Assembly (NCBI GenBank): GCA_965149945.1 | Contig: CBCTTQ010000030.1 | Coordinates: forward strand, 1-23,359 | Origin: JAHZFN01 sp965149945 | GTDB taxonomy: Bacteria; Bacillota; Dehalobacteriia; UBA4068; UBA4997 | Direction of reading: 5' to 3' | Length of the DNA: 23,359 nucleotides | Shown: piece after piece, positions 1 through 7,541 of the stretch | How positions within the stretch are numbered: the first letter of the stretch is position 1 | Layout of the letters: every line of letters begins with the position of its first letter | The notes under the pieces: model-generated | The model's input: only the letters and a program-made list of their open reading frames with translations | Databases searched by the model: none | Told to the model about the DNA's origin: nothing | Program-made: the position numbers and the translations under genes

Positions 1-1
1 G

Positions 2-496
2 TTAATCATTGCCGCTAAAAACGATCGCGCCCATCAGGGGCTGGTCGAACAATGGCAAACACGAGAAGTGGAACGCCATTATCGGGCGCTGCTGCACGGC
101 GCCATGGAAGAACCCGGGGGAACTGTGGACGCGCCCATCGGCAGGCATCCCAAAGATCGCAAAAAAATGGCCGTGGTACCGGAAAGCGGTCGTCGCGCCG
201 TCACTCACTATCAGGTGTTAGAACGGTTTGCCCGTTATACACTGATTGACGCTAAGCTGGATACCGGTCGTACGCATCAGATTCGTGTGCATATGCAGTA
301 TCTGGGGCATCCTGTAGTGGGAGATATTATCTATGGGCCAAAGGGGAAAAGCGCCGTGAAAATCGGAATGTTGTTACATTCTGCCAGCATGACATTTCGT
401 CATCCCATCAAGGGAGTCCTGATTCATCTGGAAGCGCCGTTGCCTGTGGATTTCGCGCGGATGTTAGAAGAGCTGCGCACCGGTCAGCGCTTTTGA
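2..496 (+). CDS. RluA-family pseudouridine synthase, 5' end missing
   Basis: This is the C-terminal part (164 codons) of an RluA/RluD-type enzyme that isomerises uridine to pseudouridine in rRNA or tRNA. The reading frame is open from base 2, so the gene begins outside the window. The first residues (LIIAAKNDRAHQGL) match the stretch just after the catalytic HRLD-x-TSG motif of the family, so the catalytic aspartate itself is not visible. Also seen are a V-x-R-H-Y-R-A-L-L-H-G segment and the strongly conserved RTHQIRVHMQYLGHPVVGD block near residues 90-110, followed by a family-typical LHS...F.HP end. A GTG at base 68 lies inside the conserved domain and is not a believable start. The stop lies 22 bases before the next gene, so the two are probably co-transcribed. 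Which uridine is modified cannot be told from this fragment. Confidence 0.93.
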   Translation, partial: LIIAAKNDRAHQGLVEQWQTREVERHYRALLHGAMEEPGGTVDAPIGRHPKDRKKMAVVPESGRRAVTHYQVLERFARYTLIDAKLDTGRTHQIRVHMQYLGHPVVGDIIYGPKGKSAVKIGMLLHSASMTFRHPIKGVLIHLEAPLPVDFARMLEELRTGQRF

Positions 497-518
497 AGAA
501 GAGAATACGGAGAAAACA

Positions 519-1238
519 ATGGAAGAAGAAAGAAAAAAAATTCGAGAAGACACTTTTTATCAGCGAACGGTCGCTTTGTTGGGAGAGGAGGCCTTACTGC
601 GGCTGCTCCATGCCAAGGTGGCTGTTTGCGGATTGGGCGGCGTGGGCGCTGCCTGCGCGGAAGCTTTGGCGCGTTCCGGCGTGGGCGCTTTGCGTCTTAT
701 CGATTATGATATAATCAGTCGCAGTAATTTAAATCGACAGCTGCACACTACTCTGCAGACGGTTGGAGAGGGCAAAGCGGCTGTTCTGCGGGAACGGATT
801 TTTACTATTTGCCCTCATTGTCAAGTGGAGACAAGGATGGAAAAGGTGACGGAAGCATCTGTGGCGGATCTTTTGGCTGATGTAGATTATCTGGTGGACG
901 CGGTAGATGATATCCCGGCCAAGATTGCGATTGCCTGCTTTGCTCGGAAACAGGAGATTCCGTTGGTTTCCAGCATGGGAACGGGCAATAAGCTGCATCC
1001 GGAGCAGTTGGAATTAGCGGATATCAGCCAAACAGAAGTTTGTCCGCTGGCCAGAAAGCTGCGGCGGGAGCTGCGGCGGCTGGGAATCACAAAAGGGATT
1101 TCTGTAGTGTATTCCAAAGAATCGCCGAAAAAAACGGGGACTTTCGACGGTCCTCCCGCCAGTATTGCTTTTGTGCCGCCGGTAGCAGGTATGATTTTGG
1201 CGGGCAAAGTAGTGCGGGATTTGTGCGGGGTGGAATAG
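519..1238 (+). CDS. tcdA: tRNA threonylcarbamoyladenosine dehydratase TcdA (ThiF/HesA family)
   Basis: A 239-residue E1-like enzyme, the usual length for TcdA (YgdL/CsdL). Known members use ATP to dehydrate and cyclise t6A at position 37 of ANN-decoding tRNAs to ct6A. Residues 38-43 form the nucleotide-binding loop GLGGVG, followed by the family signature LIDYDIISRSNLNRQLHTT and a VDAVDDIPAK segment that replaces the active-site region of true ubiquitin-type E1 enzymes. The C-terminal half carries the TcdA-typical pattern FDGPPASIAFVPPVAGMILA. The ATG at 519 is preceded by a modest purine-rich site (ACGGAG). The gene is the second of a five-gene run with another RNA-modification gene at each end, which fits a tRNA-modification role. 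A generic ThiF/MoeB adenylyltransferase is the alternative but fits the C-terminal motif less well. Confidence 0.92.
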   Translation: MEEERKKIREDTFYQRTVALLGEEALLRLLHAKVAVCGLGGVGAACAEALARSGVGALRLIDYDIISRSNLNRQLHTTLQTVGEGKAAVLRERIFTICPHCQVETRMEKVTEASVADLLADVDYLVDAVDDIPAKIAIACFARKQEIPLVSSMGTGNKLHPEQLELADISQTEVCPLARKLRRELRRLGITKGISVVYSKESPKKTGTFDGPPASIAFVPPVAGMILAGKVVRDLCGVE

Positions 1239-1269
1239 AGGATTGCCGATAACAGAAAGGAGAATCAAC

Positions 1270-1842
1270 ATGGAACAGCAGGAACGGTCGATGGCGTTAT
1301 TGCAGATCTTAACCGCGCGTCGAAGCATTCGGCGGTTTGGGGAGCGGGCGCTGACTGAGGCAGAACGGAGCGTTTTGGAACGGGCGGTATTGCTGGCGCC
1401 CACTTCTCGGGATTTGCAGCCCTGCCAATTTTATTTTGTCACAGATTCTGAATTAATACGGGCTTTGGCGCGGGTGAAAGATGGCGGGACGCTTCCTCTT
1501 TTAACCGCTCCTTTGGCGGTGGTGATAGCGGCGGATCCCGAAAAGTGTGATGTTTGGATAGAAGACAGCGCTTTGGCGGCGTATACCCTGCTGTTGACGG
1601 CGGAAGCTTTGGGATTGGGCGCCACCTGGGTGCAGATCCGTAAACGCGGCAGCGGGAAAGAAGACGCCGAGGAAAATGTGAAGGATTTGCTGCGGCTGCC
1701 TCGGGAACTGCGGGTATTAGCCATTGTTTGCATCGGGGAAAAAGCCGAAACCAAGATGCCTCGGGCAGAGGAAACGCTGCATCGAGAAAAGATTCACGAG
1801 CTGGCGCGGACAGAAGAAAAACCAAAGAAGGTGGAAGCATGA
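1270..1842 (+). CDS. nitroreductase-family FMN oxidoreductase
   Basis: A 190-residue protein of the nitroreductase fold, which binds FMN and transfers hydride from NAD(P)H to nitroaromatics, quinones or unknown acceptors. The N-terminal L-x-x-L-TARRSIRRF motif is the classic FMN phosphate-binding segment of the family. APTSRDLQPCQF corresponds to the usual APS-x-x-NxQPW/F block. A GLGATWVQIR segment near residue 120 and a VLAIVCIGE strand follow. I chose the ATG at 1270 because AGAAAGGAGA lies just upstream; an in-frame TTG at 1243 would add nine residues with no good site. The C-terminus (EEKPKKVEA) is charged. The stop codon overlaps the ATG of rarA (ATGA), so translation is probably coupled. 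The short form (about 190 residues) is common in anaerobes. The true substrate is unknown. Confidence 0.9.
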   Translation: MEQQERSMALLQILTARRSIRRFGERALTEAERSVLERAVLLAPTSRDLQPCQFYFVTDSELIRALARVKDGGTLPLLTAPLAVVIAADPEKCDVWIEDSALAAYTLLLTAEALGLGATWVQIRKRGSGKEDAEENVKDLLRLPRELRVLAIVCIGEKAETKMPRAEETLHREKIHELARTEEKPKKVEA

Positions 1843-3179
1843 ATTTGTTCGACGGAATGGCGGCGGAAAACCGCAAAAAGGCGGAGCCGCTGGCAGCCAG
1901 AATGCGTCCCAGAACGTTGGAAGAATATGTAGGACAGGAGCATATTGTGGGGGAAGGAAAGCTGCTGCGGCGCGCCATTATGGCAGATCGTCTTTCCTCT
2001 GTGATTTTTTACGGTCCGGCGGGAACCGGCAAAACCTCTTTGGCCAAAGTAATTGCCAACACCACCAGCAGTGATTTTCGGCAATTGTCGGCAGTGACTT
2101 CCGGCATTGCTGATATTCGCAAAATTTTGGAAACAGCCAAAGATAATATTGATTTATATAATATGCGGACGGTATTGTTTATCGACGAAATCCATCGTTT
2201 TAACAAAGGACAGCAAGACGCTTTGCTGCCGGCGGTGGAAGACGGTACCGTGATTTTGATTGGCGCTACTACGGAGAATCCTTATTTTGAAGTGAATTCG
2301 GCGTTGCTTTCCCGTTCCCGTATTTTTCAGCTGTTTCCGTTGACGCGGGAAAACATCCGCGCCTTGCTGCTGCGCGCGGTCAAAGACGAGGAGCGGGGAT
2401 TGGGGTGTTATCGGGTGGATCTGCAGAAAGACGCTTTGGAGCATTTGGTGGAAAGCTGCGGCGGAGACGCTCGATCCGCTTTGAACGCTTTGGAATTGGC
2501 GGTATTGACCACCGCTCCCAATCAAGGGGGCGTGCGAAAAATCACCTTGGAAATTGCCGCGGAAAGCATCCAGCAGAAGGCGCTGCATTATGATAAGAAA
2601 GGGGATAATCATTATGATGTGATTTCCGCTTTTATCAAAAGTATGCGAGGGTCGGACGCCGACGCGGCGTTACATTATTTGGCTCGAATGATTGCTGCCG
2701 GTGAGAGTCCGGAGTTTATTGTGCGGCGCATTGTCATCTGCGCGGCGGAGGATGTGGGCCTGGCGGATCCGCGGGCGTTGCAGGTAGCTGTTTCGGCTAT
2801 GGAAGCCGCTAAATTTGTGGGCTGGCCCGAAGCGCGTATTCCCATCGCGCTGGCAGTTATCTATGTGGCCAACGCGCCGAAATCCAATACCGCTAATGCC
2901 GGCATCGATTTGGCTCTGGCGGATTTAAAAGAAATGGGAGATTTTCAGGTACCCAATCATCTGCGGGACAGCCATTACCCCGGCGCTAAAGAACTGGGAC
3001 ACGGCGACGGCTATCTCTATGTGCATCAGTTCCCCGGCGGCTGGGTGGAGCAGGATTATCTGCCCGAGGAGCTGAGGGGCAAAATTTATTATACTCCTTC
3101 CGGTATTGGGGAGGATATCGGCAGAAAACCACCTTATCCCGGAAAAGAAACGGAGCGAAAGAGGCAGGATCATGAGTAA
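1839..3179 (+). CDS. rarA: replication-associated recombination protein A (RarA/MgsA AAA+ ATPase)
   Basis: A 446-residue clamp-loader-like AAA+ ATPase of the RarA/MgsA/WRNIP1 family, which acts at stalled replication forks. The N-terminus has the family hallmark PLAARMRPRTLEEYVGQEHI. Walker A is GPAGTGKTS with the lysine at residue 65, Walker B is LFIDEIHRFNKGQQDALLPAVE, and the sensor segment is ATTENPYFEVNSALLSR. The C-terminal MgsA oligomerisation domain shows the typical KSMRGSDADAALHYLARMI, AAEDVGLADP and PNHLRDSHYPGAKELGHG blocks. Length and every motif agree with an intact gene. The ATG at 1839 starts at NLFDGM..., overlaps the previous stop and has GAAGGTGGAA upstream. An in-frame ATG at 1728 would put 37 low-quality residues in front and run into the nitroreductase gene. 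The 3' end overlaps mnmA by 8 bases. Confidence 0.97.
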   Translation: MNLFDGMAAENRKKAEPLAARMRPRTLEEYVGQEHIVGEGKLLRRAIMADRLSSVIFYGPAGTGKTSLAKVIANTTSSDFRQLSAVTSGIADIRKILETAKDNIDLYNMRTVLFIDEIHRFNKGQQDALLPAVEDGTVILIGATTENPYFEVNSALLSRSRIFQLFPLTRENIRALLLRAVKDEERGLGCYRVDLQKDALEHLVESCGGDARSALNALELAVLTTAPNQGGVRKITLEIAAESIQQKALHYDKKGDNHYDVISAFIKSMRGSDADAALHYLARMIAAGESPEFIVRRIVICAAEDVGLADPRALQVAVSAMEAAKFVGWPEARIPIALAVIYVANAPKSNTANAGIDLALADLKEMGDFQVPNHLRDSHYPGAKELGHGDGYLYVHQFPGGWVEQDYLPEELRGKIYYTPSGIGEDIGRKPPYPGKETERKRQDHE

Positions 3180-4233
3180 AAAAAAGGTTATGCTGGCCAT
3201 GAGCGGAGGAGTGGATTCTTCGGTGGCGGCGGCGTTGTTATTGGAATCCGGATATGAAGTGGAAGGAATTACCATGTGCTTAGGAGATGAGTCGGTGGTA
3301 ACACAGGCGGCGGACAGCGCTGCCGCCTTGGGTATTCGTCATCATTGGGTGGATTTGTCAGAGGAATTTGACCGCTCGGTTAAGACTTATTTTACGGAAG
3401 AATATCGCAACGGCAGAACTCCCAATCCCTGTGTGGTTTGTAACCGCCGTATCAAGCTGGGAGAATTGTTCCAACGAGCGGCGGCGATTGGTTTTGATTA
3501 TTTTGCCACCGGGCATTATGCTTCGCTGCGTCAGATCAACAATCGATTTGTCATTGCGCGAGCGGCGTATTTGCCAAAAGACCAGAGCTATGTACTGTAT
3601 GCTTTGGGGCAGGAGGTGCTTTCCCGTTTGTTGCTGCCTTTGGGCGGATTGAGCAAAGAAGAGGTACGCGCTAAAGGAAGAGCGTTGGGCTTGGCGGTGG
3701 CGGAGCAAAAGGAAAGTCAGGATATTTGTTTTATTCCGGATGGAGATTATCGCGGTTTTTTGGCGCGGCGAGGATTGTTACATCTGCCGGGTGATTTTGT
3801 GCTGCGGGACGGCACCGTGGTGGGTCGTCATCGAGGGATTGCTCATTATACCGTCGGACAGCGCAAGGGATTGGGCGTTGCCTTGGGGTATCCTGTTTTT
3901 GTGACAGCCATTCTTCCCGAAACCAACCAAGTGGTTTTGGGATTGGCTGAGGAGCTTTTGGCAAAGGAAATGACGGTGGAGGATTGTTGCTATCAAATGG
4001 TGGAGGAATTATCCGAACCGCGTTCTTTGTTGGTCAAAATTCGTTATAAAAGCGCGGCGGTACCGGGGGTAGTTTTCCCTCTGCCGAACAGGTGCGCCAA
4101 AGTAGTGTTTGAGCATTCGGAAAAAGCGGTTACCCCGGGGCAAAGCGCCGTTTTTTATGAAGGAGATTGCGTGTTCGGCGGCGGCACCATTGTAGGATCC
4201 GATACAACTTCGGCGGCCCTCGACGAACGGTAA
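3172..4233 (+). CDS. mnmA: tRNA-specific 2-thiouridylase MnmA
   Basis: A 353-residue enzyme that adenylates and then thiolates U34 of tRNA for Lys, Glu and Gln, taking sulfur from a cysteine desulfurase relay. The PP-loop SGGVDSS is at residues 11-17. The two catalytic cysteines are visible: C87 in NPCVVCNRRIK and C186 in SQDICFIPDGDY. The tRNA-binding block GRHRGIAHYTVGQRKGLG and a C-terminal beta-barrel (VKIRYKS, VFEHSEKAVTPGQSAVFYEGD) complete the protein, so it is full length. The ATG at 3172 follows AAAGAGGCAG and overlaps the end of rarA; a longer in-frame start at 3106 lies deep inside rarA and lacks support. A cysteine desulfurase gene, often beside mnmA in Firmicutes, is absent here, so its sulfur donor must be encoded elsewhere. 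This is the last gene of the run. Confidence 0.97.
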   Translation: MSKKKVMLAMSGGVDSSVAAALLLESGYEVEGITMCLGDESVVTQAADSAAALGIRHHWVDLSEEFDRSVKTYFTEEYRNGRTPNPCVVCNRRIKLGELFQRAAAIGFDYFATGHYASLRQINNRFVIARAAYLPKDQSYVLYALGQEVLSRLLLPLGGLSKEEVRAKGRALGLAVAEQKESQDICFIPDGDYRGFLARRGLLHLPGDFVLRDGTVVGRHRGIAHYTVGQRKGLGVALGYPVFVTAILPETNQVVLGLAEELLAKEMTVEDCCYQMVEELSEPRSLLVKIRYKSAAVPGVVFPLPNRCAKVVFEHSEKAVTPGQSAVFYEGDCVFGGGTIVGSDTTSAALDER

Positions 4234-4253
4234 AACCCAATTTGAGAAGCAAT

Positions 4254-4327
4254 GAAATCAAATGATTTCCTACCACTCAGAAAAGCAACGCAAAAATAGA
4301 AAATTTCCGAACGGTTTGTTCAGAAAT
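4254..4327. promoter_or_regulatory. two dyad-symmetric sequences between mnmA and the LysR gene
   Basis: Two inverted repeats lie in the 221-base gap. The first is GAAATCA-AA-TGATTTC at 4254-4269, with perfect 7-base arms. The second, ATTTCCGAAC-GGTTT-GTTCAGAAAT at 4303-4327, has 10-base arms with one mismatch. Neither is followed by a T tract, so they are poor terminators. Their position 130-200 bases before a LysR-type regulator gene makes them candidate binding sites, either for the regulator itself or for another factor. The inner part CGAAC-N5-GTTC resembles but does not match the LexA box spacing. Confidence 0.35.
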
Positions 4328-4454
4328 CGCGCGAAAAACCGGAATAGACGGGGTGCAAAAGTTTGGGCGTTTTTGGATGGGTTCCTAAACGGCGGTTAAG
4401 TCGATGGATTTACGAAAAAAAAGAGGATACGCTCAAGAAGGCGGGTGAAATGTT

Positions 4455-5360
4455 ATGTATAACCCACAACTTGAAACTTTTTTACGAGTGGCGGATGCGG
4501 GCAGTTTTAATAAGGCGGCGGAAGAATCTTTTATTACGCCTACTGCTGTTATTAAGCAGATCAATTTGCTGGAGGATTCGTTGGATGTGAAACTTTTTGA
4601 GCGTACCCACAGAGGTTTGCGACTGACAAAAGGCGGAGAATCTCTGTATCATGACGCAAAATACATTATTGGGTATTGCAGAGACTCTGTCGCGAGAGCA
4701 AAAAACGCTGTGAAAAAGGATACCAATGTTATTCGGAGAGGCGTTTCCCCTATGACGCCGACGCAAATTCTTGTAGAGCTTTGGTCTAAAATCCATAAAT
4801 CCTGTTCGGAGCTTAAGTTTCAAATGATTCCGTTTGAAAATACGCCGGAAAGCGCGAGAGAAATTTTGATGAATCTCGGAAAAAACATCGATGTGGTTGC
4901 CGGACTGTTTGATGAAAATATGTTTGGTCTGTCACAATGCAAGGGTTTTGAAATTTCAAGAGATCCTATTTGTTGCGCTGTTTCTCTGCAACACAGATTA
5001 GCCGATAAAAATAAGCTGACGATCAAAGATTTATACGGTGAAAATTTGATGTTAATACATCGCGGATGGAGTTCTTATGTGGATCGTTTGCGTGACGATA
5101 TATGGACCAATCATAGCCAAATCAATATCATAGATTTTGATTTCTATAGTACGGAAGTTTTCAATCGTTGTGAGAACAGCAATGATATTTTGATGGCGGT
5201 CGAACAATGGTCAAATGTTCATCCGCTATTGAAAATAATACCGGTAGAATGGGATTATCTGGTTCCATATGGTATATTGTACGCATCAGAGCCTTCTGAA
5301 ACTGTCAAACAATTTCTCGCGGCAGTCAGAGAGGCGATCAGTGAAAGTTCAGAGGGATGA
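4455..5360 (+). CDS. LysR-family transcriptional regulator
   Basis: A 301-residue LysR-type regulator of normal length. Residues 1-60 are the winged helix-turn-helix: LETFLRVADAGSFNKAAEE, then SFITPTAVIKQINLLEDSLDVKLFERTHRGLRLTKGGESL, all classic for the family. The remainder is a two-lobed effector-binding domain without a recognisable ligand signature. It is an atypical member because the region after residue 120 is poorly conserved relative to CysB/CbbR-like proteins. The start at 4455 follows GGCGGGTGA; another ATG at 4450 is out of frame. Only 3 bases separate it from the flavoprotein gene downstream, in the same direction, so it is probably co-transcribed with it. LysR regulators usually control an adjacent gene, and the likely targets are the flavoprotein and perhaps the hydrolase genes further on. 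The effector is unknown. Confidence 0.92.
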   Translation: MYNPQLETFLRVADAGSFNKAAEESFITPTAVIKQINLLEDSLDVKLFERTHRGLRLTKGGESLYHDAKYIIGYCRDSVARAKNAVKKDTNVIRRGVSPMTPTQILVELWSKIHKSCSELKFQMIPFENTPESAREILMNLGKNIDVVAGLFDENMFGLSQCKGFEISRDPICCAVSLQHRLADKNKLTIKDLYGENLMLIHRGWSSYVDRLRDDIWTNHSQINIIDFDFYSTEVFNRCENSNDILMAVEQWSNVHPLLKIIPVEWDYLVPYGILYASEPSETVKQFLAAVREAISESSEG

Positions 5361-5363
5361 AAG

Positions 5364-5948
5364 ATGAAAAATCTGTTAGTGATTCAAGGCGGGGGCAGAA
5401 GTAAGGGCAACACCGTTCAGTTAGTAGAAAGCTTTGTGAAAGGCGCGTTGGATGCGGGACATCAGGTGGAAACCGTTTCTCTCCTGGAAAATGAAGTCAG
5501 AGGATGTCTCGGATGCAATGCCTGCCGATACGGAAAGCCTTGTATTCAAAAGGATGCTTTCAATGACCTGATTCCCAAAATCAAAGCGGCAGACTGTCTT
5601 ATATTTGCTTCTCCGCTTTATTTTTGGACAGTGTCTTCGAGAATCAAAGCATTTATAGAGCGTTTCTACTGTATTGCGGAAGAAGATCGAAATCCTCCGT
5701 TCGGCAGATATGAGAAATATCCGGTTAAAGATTGTGCCTTGTTAATGACTGCTGCCGATGATTTCTTTTGGACTTTTGAACAGGCGGTCTCTTATTATAA
5801 GTTCGCGCTGGTAAATTATATTGGCTTCCGTGACAGGGGAATGGTGCTTGCGGGCGGCTGCGGGGATACAAACGGAAAACCGCGGATCGACAAGACCCCT
5901 TATTTGAAAACGGCCTATCAATTCGGGAAAACTATCTATAAGGATTGA
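5364..5948 (+). CDS. flavodoxin-fold NAD(P)H-dependent oxidoreductase with Cys-rich (Isf-like) motif
   Basis: A 194-residue protein of the NADPH-dependent FMN reductase/iron-sulfur flavoprotein group. The N-terminus has the FMN phosphate-binding pattern QGGGRSKGNTVQLV. SPLYFWTVSSRIKAFIERF near residues 90-110 is the typical second flavin-contacting block. Four cysteines lie between, at residues 48, 51, 54 and 60 (spacing C-x2-C-x2-C-x5-C). This matches the compact cluster motif described for archaeal/clostridial iron-sulfur flavoproteins, although many homologues keep these cysteines without proof of a cluster. The ATG at 5364 follows AGAGGGATGAA, 3 bases after the LysR stop. A strong hairpin terminator begins 34 bases downstream, so this and the LysR gene form a two-gene unit. 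Probable roles are reduction of flavin, quinone or a xenobiotic under LysR control; the substrate is not evident. Confidence 0.88.
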   Translation: MKNLLVIQGGGRSKGNTVQLVESFVKGALDAGHQVETVSLLENEVRGCLGCNACRYGKPCIQKDAFNDLIPKIKAADCLIFASPLYFWTVSSRIKAFIERFYCIAEEDRNPPFGRYEKYPVKDCALLMTAADDFFWTFEQAVSYYKFALVNYIGFRDRGMVLAGGCGDTNGKPRIDKTPYLKTAYQFGKTIYKD

Positions 5949-6496
5949 ACCGACTTCCATATAACCTTTAGGTATAAACTGATAAACAAAGCGAGACTTC
6001 TTATGAGGTCTCGTTTTGTTTATACTATAAGCAAAGAAAGCGGTTTCTCACTTTCTTTTTCAATGGATTCCATTTACTTTTCCGGCGGCAAAGAGATTTA
6101 TTCACCGCGGAATCGTTGAAGAACGGCGTGCGGTATCTTATTGAAACAGAGGGGGTAGGCGCCGCTGCGGACTTTTAGAAAGCCCGGATGAATTGACGGA
6201 GAATAGGCAATAATTTTTTATTTTATTGTTTAGGCAAGCAATGTATATGGGGCAAAACAGTGTAAGCTCAATAAAGATTCCGCGAGTGAAAAGCGGTACG
6301 ACTTTTAAAGATAAGACCGTGGGAATCGTTTGTTCGGTTTGTTGCAAGGAAAAAAATTGTTTATCATAAAAAAGTTTCTGTTGTTTGAAGGAGTCTTGTA
6401 GTTCCTTTTGCGGCTGGCGGAACGGACGGCGTTTCTGTTCCGATGTTGCTGAAAGTGATGTGACGGCTTGGATAGAAAGCCTTGAAAGGGAATACT
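5949..6496 (+). other. long gap between flavoprotein and first hydrolase; no confident gene
   Basis: Apart from the terminator at 5982-6023, this 548-base stretch has no convincing gene. A weak sigma70-like pair, TTGACG (6193-6198) and TTTTAT (6216-6221) with a 17-base spacer, could start the hydrolase operon and would leave a leader of about 270 bases. The plus frame ending at the TAG near 6178 reads protein-like for a short stretch (...AESLKNGVRYLIETEGVG...) but is interrupted upstream and has no start. It could be a decayed gene end or chance. A site GAAAGGGA at 6485-6492 is the ribosome binding site of the next gene. Confidence 0.4.
5982..6023 (+). terminator. intrinsic hairpin terminator after the LysR/flavoprotein unit
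   Basis: ATAAACAAAGCGAGAC at 5982-5997 pairs with GTCTCGTTTTGTTTAT at 6008-6023 as a 16-base stem with one G-U pair and a 10-base loop. The right arm is itself T-rich (TTTTGTTT). The A-rich left arm and T-rich right arm make it usable in both directions. Confidence 0.85.
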
Positions 6497-7540
6497 ATGA
6501 AAAAAAAGGGTGTAATTTTGACAATGTTAATCGTCTCATCGCTCATACTTTCGGCATGTGCTTCGACAGCATCCGATGTATCAGCAAGCGATGAGGTGTC
6601 GGGAACGGAAAGCGGTTTGGGTATTGAAAATAGCAATATGCGGTCTGATTCAGAAAAAGGTATCAATCGCTTTCCCGCTTCGCTCGTGTCCATTCCGGAC
6701 AGTTATTTTAGCGCGGCGGAACAACAGGGTACTTTGCAAGATCTTTATTACGACACATATGAATCTTTTTCCTACGATGAAAAGAGCCAAAAACTCCAAA
6801 AACACGCTATTGTATATCTGCCTTATGGCTACGACGAAAGTGAGAAATATCCGGTGTTCTACCTGATGCACGGCGGCTGGAGCAACGAATATACCTATCT
6901 CGGCAGCCCCGATGAGCCGCGGGAAATGAAAAATATTCTCGATCACGGCATCGCGAACGGTGAGATTCGACCGATGATCGTTGTTTGCCCTACCTACAAT
7001 AACACGAGACCTGATGACAGCGGTGATTACAGCCTTGCGCTCAGGCTCACCGATAATTATCACAATGAGTTGATCAACGATCTTATTCCGGCGGTGGAAG
7101 GCAAATACAGCGCCTATGCCGAGGACACCGGACGGGAAGCGATTGCCGCTTCCCGTGATTATCGGGCTTTTTGCGGTTTTTCGATGGGTTCTGTGGCGAC
7201 TTGGCGCGTCTTTGAGTATTGCCTTGATTACTTCCGTTATTTTATGCCGTCAAGCGGCGGTCCTACCTCAAGCGTAGAAACTTACGAGAGTATTGTTAAA
7301 GATTCGGGACATGACTGGGACGATTTCTTTATCTTTGCTGCTTCGGGAACAAATGATTTTGCTTATTCAGCTTTTAAAAATGGTATTGACGCTATGAGAG
7401 AAAGCGGCAGCGGTATTTTCCGTTTCGCGGACAATGAAACAGAAGGAAACCTCTACTTCCTTGAATCTGACGGAGACCATTCCGGCTATTACGCTATGCG
7501 CTATTTTTATAATGGGCTTCGTTGGATATGGAGGGAATAA
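6497..7540 (+). CDS. lipoprotein alpha/beta hydrolase (esterase D/feruloyl-esterase-like)
   Basis: A 347-residue secreted lipoprotein with an alpha/beta-hydrolase domain of the esterase D type, the group that includes carbohydrate-esterase family 1 feruloyl and acetylxylan esterases. The signal peptide is MKKKGVILTM... with lipobox LSAC, cysteine 21 being the lipid attachment site, so the enzyme should sit on the outer face of the membrane. A linker rich in Ser, Asp and Glu follows. The domain shows VYLPYGYDESEKYPVFYLMHGG (oxyanion loop), nucleophile elbow GFSMGS with Ser229, and SDGDHSG with the probable catalytic His328. The ATG at 6497 has GAAAGGGA upstream; an in-frame TTG at 6482 would only add five residues. 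It ends one base before the DUF4405 gene. The substrate could be a plant-polysaccharide ester or a cell-envelope ester; nothing in the window decides. Confidence 0.9.
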   Translation: MKKKGVILTMLIVSSLILSACASTASDVSASDEVSGTESGLGIENSNMRSDSEKGINRFPASLVSIPDSYFSAAEQQGTLQDLYYDTYESFSYDEKSQKLQKHAIVYLPYGYDESEKYPVFYLMHGGWSNEYTYLGSPDEPREMKNILDHGIANGEIRPMIVVCPTYNNTRPDDSGDYSLALRLTDNYHNELINDLIPAVEGKYSAYAEDTGREAIAASRDYRAFCGFSMGSVATWRVFEYCLDYFRYFMPSSGGPTSSVETYESIVKDSGHDWDDFFIFAASGTNDFAYSAFKNGIDAMRESGSGIFRFADNETEGNLYFLESDGDHSGYYAMRYFYNGLRWIWRE

Positions 7541-7541
7541 G

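Noticed and set aside
1728..1838. N-terminal extension of RarA
   Set aside because: The 37 extra residues lie within the nitroreductase gene in another frame. The family start (NLFDGM...) with its own ribosome site is at 1839.
4308..4321. LexA box candidate CGAAC-N5-GTTC upstream of the LysR gene
   Set aside because: The spacing is one base too long and the final G is missing, so it does not meet the Gram-positive LexA consensus. It is kept only as part of a dyad.
6385..6594. 69-codon plus-strand frame overlapping the first hydrolase
   Set aside because: It has no ribosome site, overlaps the signal peptide of a clear lipoprotein in another frame, and reads into unlikely sequence after the overlap.
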